Shown: positions 10,501 to 14,203 of the stretch, piece after piece
Numbering within the stretch: the stretch's first letter is position 1
Layout of the letters: the number at the start of each line of letters is the position of its first letter
NCBI GenBank assembly: GCA_036244855.1
Contig: BQKZ01006085.1
Span: forward strand, 19,790 to 33,992
Origin: Temnopleurus reevesii
Taxonomy: Eukaryota > Echinodermata > Echinoidea > Temnopleuroida > Temnopleuridae
Direction: 5' to 3'
Length of the DNA: 14,203 bases
Notes under the pieces: generated by a model
Seen by the model: only the letters and a program-made list of their open reading frames with translations
Database searches by the model: none
What the model was told of the DNA's origin: nothing
Position numbers and translations under genes: made by a program

Positions 10501-13017
10501 AAGATTCAAGGGTAAGGTCATTACCTTCCCTTGAGCTGGTAGGCTGGTCGTTCTTACTTTGGCCTCAACCGTGATTCTTCAATTCTGACAGTTTTCGCAA
10601 ATATAAAGCTCACTCATTTGTTTGTATACCAACTCTTATCTTGAGTTTCTTATTTCGTTTATGTGGTACCTCCAGGAAGCTCGCATGATACTGGAGATCC
10701 TACGCAATGGCTAATTGACTGATACGCTGTTCGTTCTTACTTTTGCCGCAACAGGGATTCTTCAATTCTTACAACATTCACAAATCTAAAGCTCACTAAC
10801 CTGTGTGGATACCAACTCTTATCTTCAGTTTCTTATTCCGCTTATGGGGTACCTCCAGGAAGCTCACATGATACTGGAGATCCAAAGCGATGGTTGCCAC
10901 CTCCCCGGCATGCTGGTCGCCTTTTCTGACAGGAAGACCTATAAAAAGAATCAGCAGAGATGGATTACTCTCAGAGATTATGGAAATGTTGGCTAAAATC
11001 GTTAGGTGGCTTTAAATAGAAACCACATTTTCTGATTAACACAGTTGAAAATAAAGTTTGTGGAAAGGAAATGGAATGTCATACTTCCTGAGATGTTGCA
11101 GAAAAGAAATCCATGAAGCTGAAATCCAAAAGCATACTTAAATTATGTGCAAATATCTTACATATTTCTGGCTGTAGGGCAACCATTTCCATGCACCTCG
11201 ATCTTGTCCATAGTCTTATTTGGAGAAGAAAGGCATATTAATAGTTGCTGTACAATCTACGGTAGATATTAACAGACTGATACTTTATTCCTACTATTGT
11301 TGGCTTGGATCTTGGATTGTCTACATAAGATAACAAGTGCACATTGAAGATTGACATACACACCCTCAAAAATAAAAGAAGAAAGCGAGAAACAAAACAT
11401 TGCTGAAAATTGTTAATTTGTCTCCCTATTTAGTTTGCGAGACAATTAGATAATTTTCCACAATTTCATGTCTGTCCGCAATGGTTAACTTTTCATGTGA
11501 AAACAACACGAACAAAAAACTGAAACAAAAGATCTCCATTTTGAGCATCAGGAATAAATTAATTGTAAAAAGGAAACGATTTCACTTAAGTCTTCAAATG
11601 GCTTCAAGATGAAAATAAAAAATGGCTTCTCAGTTGTTTCACTGAAGAAGTGAGACACCGTTTGACATTTCTCCACAGAAGGGGAGGAAAGTAAATGCTA
11701 GAATTATTTTCTTTTGTGTATACCTACTTTTGTGAATGCTTTAACACAATTTTTTTTCTCCAGATTCTTTGTCCCATTTTCTGACATTAAAAAAACCCCG
11801 GCTCAATCATACTTTAAGAATATACTTTGCAGAATGACCCATCACCAGATGCTAACATGTATGTCTCGTTGATTATTTCCACCTTGTACACGTCATAATG
11901 CTCAATCCGTGAATCGAAAACAAGGTACAATCCGTTTAGCATTTCAACCACTTTTCTTATTCATGGTCCAGTTGAGTTCAAACTTTTTTTGATCTGTTTA
12001 TCAGTGATTTTTATGCTTTTAATCAAAACAAGATTTTTCTTGGGCAGGCGCAGTTTTTAACTTTAGGAACGATTTGGTGAAACACCGCCCAGAATATCCT
12101 TTTCAGAATAACTCACCAGATGCTAACATGTATGTCTCGTTGATCGTCTCCACCTTGTACACGTCATAATGCTCAATCCGTGAATCGAAAACCAGATACA
12201 ATCCGTTCAGCATTTCAACCACCTGTTGATCAAGGAATAATCATTATTATTATTAGTTATTATTAGTTATGAGTTACATTTTAAAACACAGTTGATAAAA
12301 TGTGATTGAATTGGTATGATTATTAAGCAATAAGTACAGTGGAGGAGAACGTGTGTGTTCTCCCTATTTTGGTTATAACTCGTCAACTCCTGACTCCTGA
12401 GCATAGAGGGATGTGGGCTACAAGATATAAGGATTTCATGAAAGTGGTTTTCAAATTTCAATGAAAACATGACAAAACAAACAAGAAATCAATTTGATAG
12501 AAAAATGCCATAACTAGAATCTGACATCGCTCTTCAAAAAGAGACAGAATTCTTACTGGGATGGACTGATTTTGATTTTGATTTAAATTTTGACTCTTGA
12601 GGTTTATGGTTTGATTGATATTCTGATTCTGATGATGATGATGATGATGGTAATGATGATGGTGATGATGATGACCTCCTGTATAGCGCCGGTCTCCACC
12701 TTAGCTTAGCGCTCATGGCGCTCAATTACTCAAAATAATATCTGACAGATTTCAATGTCCAAATTAGAGCTATGATTCATCTTTCAGTCCAAGAATTCCC
12801 AGGAGTGATAATTCTGAATCTAACCCACTTGTAGGAGATATTTTCTCCTTTTTTTTGGGGGGGGGGAGGGGAGCGCTCTGATCTGTTTAGAAAAATACCT
12901 CCATTGGAGTACTTTCGGCGCAGAGTCGACTAAACCCAAAGATATCAGCGAAGAATACCGTTGCACTGTCGTACCACTCGGCTTGAACGTTGTACCCATG
13001 CATCAGCTGATTGGCTA
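7334..13017 (-). CDS. Receptor-type guanylate cyclase, catalytic domain (5'-partial gene, multi-exon)
   Basis: Guanylate cyclases convert GTP to cGMP; the receptor type carries this domain at the cytoplasmic C-terminus. Best join on the minus strand: 12899-13017, 12117-12222, 10801-10938, 9896-9994 or 8592-8690, 9352-9443 or 7858-7949, then 7334-7537. Junction phases agree throughout (0, 1, 1, 1, 0), giving 251 complete residues. Visible landmarks: FFADIFGF with the first metal Asp (24), KVET with the guanine-recognition Glu (64), VGIHTG (116-121), and [17 protein letters not shown] with the guanine-selective Cys (136), Asn143 and Arg147. The sequence suits receptor rather than soluble or adenylyl cyclases. 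Oddities: the second metal Asp is Glu (68), several exons are duplicated, and the C-terminus comes from a tandem repeat. The helical linker, kinase-homology, membrane and ligand-binding parts are not in the window. The gene could be functional, a partial copy or an assembly mosaic. Confidence 0.85.
7660..7673. repeat. C homopolymer (14 C) in intron
   Basis: A 14-C run in the intron between exons E and F. The module 2 equivalent near 9144 is CCCCTCCCCC, so this is a genomic C-rich tract that has expanded here. Confidence 0.9.
7858..7949 (-). CDS. Guanylate cyclase exon E, copy in module 1
   Basis: 92 bases with acceptor ACAATTACAG and donor GTAAATAT. It encodes [20 protein letters not shown] then [10 protein letters not shown], the C-terminal part of the cyclase fold leading to the GKG...TYWL strand. 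Joins exon D through a split Pro codon and exon F in phase 0. Protein identical to the module 2 copy. Confidence 0.94.
7950..8591 (-). other. Intron between exons D and E, module 1
   Basis: AT-rich intron of 642 bp. About 8020-8120 is related to 9507-9610. The open frames that read into this stretch from 7858-7949 are exon E in its own and other frames. No further gene seen. Confidence 0.75.
8592..8690 (-). CDS. Guanylate cyclase exon D, copy in module 1
   Basis: 99 bases, phase 1-1, with acceptor CTTTTAG and donor GTGAGTCA. It encodes the same 32 complete codons as 9896-9994 ([27 protein letters not shown]). Base changes are TAC against TAT in PRYC and GGT against GGA in VVGLK, both silent. 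It lies directly upstream of the exon E copy and terminal exon with which it would splice in frame. Confidence 0.93.
8773..8940 (-). other. Possible cryptic exon, module 1 copy
   Basis: Identical by eye to 10077-10244 (offset 1304), with the same open frame, donor and weak acceptor. In module 1 the flanking exon C copy is absent because the sequence breaks at the N at 8967. Confidence 0.3.
8967..8967. other. Undetermined base at module junction
   Basis: The single N lies between ...ACTAACCTGTA, which in module 2 continues into exon C, and GAATGCTC, mid exon F. It is likely a contig join or collapsed gap rather than a miscalled base. Confidence 0.7.
8968..9023 (-). CDS. Guanylate cyclase exon F, truncated copy in module 2
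   Basis: The acceptor GTCTTTCAG is followed by GGG AAA GGA. It encodes [18 protein letters not shown], the family GKGxMxTYWLxG segment, and then stops at the undetermined base 8967. Beyond that base the sequence is a different part of module 1. The tail and stop codon present at 7334-7481 are therefore missing. Three synonymous differences from 7482-7537. Either a gap sits at the N or the duplication breakpoint fell inside the exon. Confidence 0.85.
9352..9443 (-). CDS. Guanylate cyclase exon E, copy in module 2
   Basis: The exon has 92 bases: two bases completing Pro, then 30 codons, ending phase 0. Acceptor ATTTACAG, donor GTAAATAT. It encodes [20 protein letters not shown] then [10 protein letters not shown], matching the receptor cyclase RIQVSxxTxxxLxxxGGYxxxxRGEIxVK segment. 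Protein identical to 7858-7949; five synonymous differences. Confidence 0.94.
9444..9895 (-). other. Intron between exons D and E, module 2
   Basis: AT-rich intron. About 9507-9610 is a roughly 80% match to 8020-8120 of module 1 (shared TTAACTGATTTAAGAAACGCAAT); the rest has diverged. No gene seen. Confidence 0.75.
9896..9994 (-). CDS. Guanylate cyclase exon D, copy in module 2 ([17 protein letters not shown])
   Basis: The exon has 99 bases, phase 1-1. Acceptor TTTCTTTTAG, donor GTGAGTCA. It encodes [10 protein letters not shown] then [20 protein letters not shown]. It holds the guanine-selective Cys, the Asp of FGD, and the Asn and Arg of NxxSR that stabilise the transition state. It differs from the family consensus by Ala where PVxAGVVG has Gly. 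It is identical in protein to 8592-8690, with two synonymous base differences. Confidence 0.94.
10077..10244 (-). other. Possible cryptic or alternative exon (56 codons, phase 1-1), module 2
   Basis: An open frame on the minus strand starts after a TAA, with possible acceptor TTATTAAG. It encodes [19 protein letters not shown]...KLKRPNT and ends in ACAG|GTAAAT. The following 82-bp interval has a strong polypyrimidine acceptor (TTTTTTTTCTTTTAG) before exon D. The phases would fit in place of exon C. I recognise no homology, and the proposed acceptor is poor. It may simply be intron between the decayed exon C and exon D. Confidence 0.3.
10266..10378 (-). pseudogene. Decayed exon C copy (array 1, nearest to exon D)
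   Basis: The frame of the 3' part survives ([20 protein letters not shown], then [17 protein letters not shown]). A good GTTAGTGAG donor remains. The first ~10 codons, LPVRKGDQ and the phase-1 acceptor are lost. Its donor lies 271 bp upstream of exon D, so in position it is the natural partner of exon D, but without an acceptor it cannot join exon B in frame. Confidence 0.82.
10434..10530 (-). pseudogene. Decayed exon C copy (array 1, second from left)
   Basis: A 5'-truncated copy aligned to exon C. It keeps a GTTAGTGA donor but has an in-frame loss of nine bases, giving [12 protein letters not shown] where the intact copy has [15 protein letters not shown]. Several replacements accumulate in its 5' half. 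There is no phase-compatible acceptor. Confidence 0.82.
10618..10715 (-). pseudogene. Decayed exon C copy (array 1, third from left)
   Basis: The 3' two thirds of exon C are recognisable and encode [20 protein letters not shown] followed by KIRVGIQT. The donor is destroyed: GT has become AT (AAATGAG). The 5' part with LPVRKGDQ and its acceptor is replaced by unrelated sequence. The copy is separated from the intact exon by the ~75-bp spacer that also separates the other copies. Confidence 0.85.
10801..10938 (-). CDS. Guanylate cyclase exon C, intact copy 1 (LPVRKGDQ...VGIHTG)
   Basis: The exon has 138 bases, symmetrical phase 1-1. Two bases complete the Gly shared with exon B, 45 codons follow, then the first base of the next Gly. 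The acceptor is TTTTTATAG and the donor is GTTAGTGAG. It encodes [20 protein letters not shown]...[11 protein letters not shown], the cyclase segment SGLPVRNGxxHAxEIAxMALDL...LRIGIHTG. It is the most upstream, and the only intact, member of a four-copy array; three 5'-truncated copies follow toward lower coordinates. The second intact copy at 13590-13727 encodes an identical protein despite 15 base differences. Confidence 0.94.
10939..11845 (-). other. Intron between exons B and C, partly duplicated at 13728-14100
   Basis: AT-rich intron DNA. About 10944-11290 is a diverged copy of 13740-14100. Shared words include GGAATGTTGGCTAA, AATAGAAA, AGAATGTC or GGAATGTC, ATCTTGTCCATA and TGTACAATCT...GGTAGATATTAACA. 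No exon is seen on either strand. Confidence 0.75.
11846..11951 (-). pseudogene. Decayed second copy of exon B
   Basis: This copy has the same length as 12117-12222 and is about 93% identical to it. The acceptor AG is lost: the bases before the exon read AAGAAAA instead of CAACAG. The donor is GTGATG. Five codons differ. Four changes are synonymous and one replaces Thr of KVETIN by Ile. The Asn-Glu-Thr triplet is also present here, so the Asp-to-Glu change predates the duplication. A short stretch of the downstream flank is similar too, so a segment rather than a spliced message was duplicated. Confidence 0.85.
11952..12116 (-). other. Sequence between the two exon B copies
   Basis: Intronic DNA between the intact and decayed exon B copies. 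It includes a segment next to 12117 (TTTTCAGAATAACTCACC) resembling the flank of the decayed copy (CTTTGCAGAATGACCCATCACC), marking the edge of a ~271-bp tandem duplication. Confidence 0.6.
12117..12222 (-). CDS. Guanylate cyclase exon B, intact copy: [10 protein letters not shown] segment
   Basis: The exon has 106 bases: 35 codons plus the first base of a Gly codon. It follows TTGATCAACAG and ends in a GTGAGT donor, both good splice signals. It encodes [20 protein letters not shown] and then [16 protein letters not shown]. The family pattern is VVxLLNDLYTxFD...[18 protein letters not shown]. Glu64 of KVET, which reads the guanine base, is kept. In place of Gly-Asp-Ala the protein has Asn-Glu-Thr, so the second metal-coordinating Asp becomes Glu. 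A second, acceptor-less copy lies 271 bp downstream at 11846-11951. Confidence 0.93.
12631..12674. repeat. GAT microsatellite
   Basis: Six perfect GAT units are followed by interrupted ones (GGTAATGATGATGGTGATGATGATGA). It lies in the intron between exons A and B. Confidence 0.95.
12681..12725. mobile_element. Fragment of the TATAGCGC dispersed repeat
   Basis: GTATAGCGCCGGTCTCC...TTAGCGCTCATGGCGCTC has the same head structure as the fragment at 5073-5127. It is truncated directly after the GAT microsatellite, which may be its remnant flank. Confidence 0.55.
12899..13017 (-). CDS. Guanylate cyclase exon A: first metal-binding Asp (FFADIFGF)
   Basis: The exon has 119 bases: two bases completing a Val codon, then 39 codons ending in AESTPME. 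It corresponds to the start of the cyclase catalytic core, where receptor cyclases have YDSVTVFFSDIVGFT...AESTPMQ. Here the segment is [18 protein letters not shown], which retains the catalytic Asp. The acceptor is TTATTTTNACAG on the minus strand and the donor is GAG|GTATTT. An undetermined base at 13022 falls inside the acceptor tract. Upstream of this exon the expected dimerisation-helix exon is not found; duplicated downstream exons appear instead. Only one copy is in the window. Confidence 0.93.
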
Positions 13018-13021
13018 CTGT

Positions 13022-13142
13022 NAAAATAAAGGAGGCGAGTACCCAGAAAGCACAGCTTGTGTTGGGACCGCCTTTACAACAAAACAAAGTGAAACAAAAT
13101 CATCTCTTCGAAAAAAAGTTAAAGAAAATAAATTATTACATA
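13022..13142. other. Unexplained segment bordered by an undetermined base
   Basis: An N at 13022 sits in the polypyrimidine tract of the exon A acceptor. The next ~120 bp match nothing else in the window. No dimerisation-helix exon, which should precede exon A, can be read here on the minus strand. Confidence 0.5.
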
Positions 13143-13220
13143 TAGGCCGGTCGTTCTTACTTTGGCCGCAACAGGGATTCCTTAATTCTGACAGTTTTTG
13201 CAAATCTAAAGCTCACTAAC

Positions 13221-13345
13221 CTGTGCGGATACCAACTCTTATCTTGAGTTTCTTGTTTCATTTATGGCAGTATGGGGTACCTCCAAGAAGCTCAGATTAC
13301 ACTGGAAATCCAAGACAATGTGGATACCTCTCCAACACTGTCACA
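13221..13345 (-). pseudogene. Decayed exon C copy (array 2, first)
   Basis: A 5'-truncated relic of exon C. A short insertion (CTGCCA) with a frameshift disrupts the HKRNKK region, and the 5' end is unrelated. The donor GTTAGTGAG is still present. Its flanking spacer on the low side (13143-13220) and the sequence on its high side match those of array 1. Confidence 0.8.
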
Positions 13346-13396
13346 GTGCAACTTCAATCCTTACAATATTTCATGACTTTAAATATAATCACTAAC

Positions 13397-13504
13397 CTGT
13401 GTGGATACAAACTCTATTTTTTAGTTTCTTATTTCGTTTATGAGGTACCTCCAGGAAGCTCACGTGACAATGCAGATTCAAGAGGATTGTCATTACCTTC
13501 CCTT
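13397..13504 (-). pseudogene. Decayed exon C copy (array 2, second)
   Basis: A relic aligned with exon C from about GEVATI to the donor. The 3' end near KLKIRVG is scrambled (TAAAAAATAGAG), creating a stop. The donor GTTAGTGA is kept. It corresponds by position and spacer type to 10434-10530 in array 1. Confidence 0.8.
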
Positions 13505-13589
13505 TGGCTGATAGGCCGGTCGTTCTTACTTTGGCCGCAGCAGGGATTCCTCAATTCTGATAGTTTTCGCAAATCTAAAGCTCACTAAC

Positions 13590-13727
13590 CTGTGTGGATA
13601 CCAACTCTTATCTTCAATTTCTTATTCCGTTTATGGGGTACTTCCAGGAAGCTCACGTGGTATTGGAGGTCCAGGGCGATGGTTGCTACCTCTCCGGCAT
13701 GTTGGTCGCCTTTCCTGACCGGTAGAC
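13590..13727 (-). CDS. Guanylate cyclase exon C, intact copy 2
   Basis: 138 bases, phase 1-1, with acceptor TTTTTTACAG and donor GTTAGTGAG. It encodes [20 protein letters not shown]...[11 protein letters not shown], identical to 10801-10938 with 15 silent differences and no replacement. It lies upstream, on the minus strand, of exon A, the wrong order for one transcript. It therefore belongs to another copy of the gene or module, most of which would lie beyond 14203, or the region is rearranged. No exon D follows it before exon A. Confidence 0.92.
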
Positions 13728-14102
13728 CTGTAAAAAAGAAATCGACAGAGACGGTAGGCTCTTAAAATATTGGGAATGTTGGCTAAGATCATATAATAAG
13801 GTCGATTTGAATAGAAAGGAATTTTTTGGTTTAACACTGTTAAAAATCAAGTTTGTGTAAAACATACAGAATGTCAACCAAAATCGGACGGTGTGTGGGT
13901 TATATTTCAAACAAACTAAGGGTAAACAACCAGAAATTTATGAAGCTTAAATAAATCCAAATCATACCAAAATCATATGCCAATATTCTACACATGTCTG
14001 GCGATCGGGCAGACATTTCCCCATCAATCTTGTCCATAATCATGTATGAAAAAGAACGACATAATCTGCTGTACAATCTTTGGTAGATATTAACACATTA
14101 AT

Positions 14103-14140
14103 ATTTTTTTTATTTTTTTTATATTTTTTTTTTTTTTTTT
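14103..14140. repeat. T-rich tract (A tail on minus strand)
   Basis: 38 bases of almost pure T ending in 17 consecutive T. It lies exactly where similarity to the 11290 region ends. On the minus strand it is an A tract following the truncated 14159-14203 segment, so a poly(A)-type insertion or slippage is possible. Confidence 0.8.
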
Positions 14141-14158
14141 ACTCTGATCATAAAGCCA

Positions 14159-14203
14159 ACATCTGCCCAGTGTTCATGATATGTGAAAGAAACATTCTTA
14201 GCT
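14159..14203 (-). repeat. Third, partial copy of the 10200-10244 segment
   Basis: The last ~40 bases (TGCCCAGTGTTCATGATATG and onward) repeat 10208-10244 and 8904-8940 exactly. On the minus strand the frame reads [16 protein letters not shown] where the others have [16 protein letters not shown]. Similarity stops before the A tract. It implies a further module continuing past the window. Confidence 0.75.

Larger units (their letters stand above)
12223..12898 (-). other. Intron between exons A and B, with repeats
   Basis: A 676-bp intron. It holds a GAT microsatellite (12631-12674), a fragment of the TATAGCGC/GCGCT dispersed repeat (12681-12725) and a G-rich tract with ten consecutive G (12857-12866). 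The serine-rich open frame on the minus strand at 12534-12725 is the translated microsatellite, not a gene. Confidence 0.8.
13143..14100. repeat. Segmental duplicate of about 10266-11290
   Basis: The exon C arrays, their spacers and the upstream intron run in the same order in both places. The spacer GGTCGTTCTTACTTTGGCC...TTCAATTCTGA...TTTTCGCAAATCTAAAG precedes copies in both arrays, and a second spacer type (AACTTCAAT..TTACAATATT) separates the first two copies in both. Beyond the intact exons, 13740-14100 parallels 10944-11290. Array 1 has one extra unit (10618-10715). Confidence 0.85.

Noticed and set aside
12534..12725. Minus-strand serine-rich frame
   Set aside because: It is the translated GAT microsatellite inside an intron.
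13223..13588. 121-codon plus-strand frame, the longest in the window
   Set aside because: It is antisense to the decayed exon C copies and their spacers; its apparent internal repeats are those of the array.

Overview
The window is animal genomic DNA: AT-rich, intron-bearing and full of dispersed repeats. I see no prokaryotic operon, ribosome binding site or tRNA. The dispersed repeats resemble, from memory, elements common in sea urchins and other marine deuterostomes, so an echinoderm or similar marine invertebrate is my best guess (moderate confidence).

Layout. Bases 1-28 are not biological: they are most of a Nextera mate-pair junction adapter, followed by a G run. Bases 40-6440 hold no convincing gene. 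They contain a fold-back (MITE-like) element (153-314), a diverged satellite of about ten ~155-bp units (679-2231), a SINE-like repeat (3395-3690), a related fragment (5073-5127) and AT-rich DNA. Bases 6441-7431 are a second tandem array, eight ~125-bp units.

The only recognisable gene lies on the minus strand from about 13017 down to 7334. It encodes the C-terminal class III guanylate cyclase catalytic domain of a receptor-type (membrane) guanylyl cyclase. Six exon types can be read with matching splice phases: 12899-13017, 12117-12222, 10801-10938, 9896-9994 (second copy 8592-8690), 9352-9443 (second copy 7858-7949) and 7334-7537 with the stop. Together they give about 251 residues. The N-terminal receptor, transmembrane and kinase-homology parts are absent and would lie beyond 14203 or elsewhere.

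The locus is heavily duplicated. A three-exon 3' module occurs twice. The exon starting LPVRKGDQ occurs as two intact copies plus five decayed ones, in two arrays that match unit by unit. The exon starting VVEMLNG has one intact and one decayed copy. Intact duplicates differ by 25 base changes, none of which changes an amino acid. Two isolated N bases (8967, 13022) occur in this region, one exactly at a module junction, so part of the arrangement may be an assembly mosaic of paralogs or haplotypes.

The two most interesting biological points are these. The last ~30 residues and the stop codon of the cyclase are themselves the last unit of the 125-bp tandem array, and several other units keep the same open frame and stop. 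In addition, the second metal-binding aspartate of the cyclase is replaced by glutamate (INETYM in place of the usual IGDAYM).
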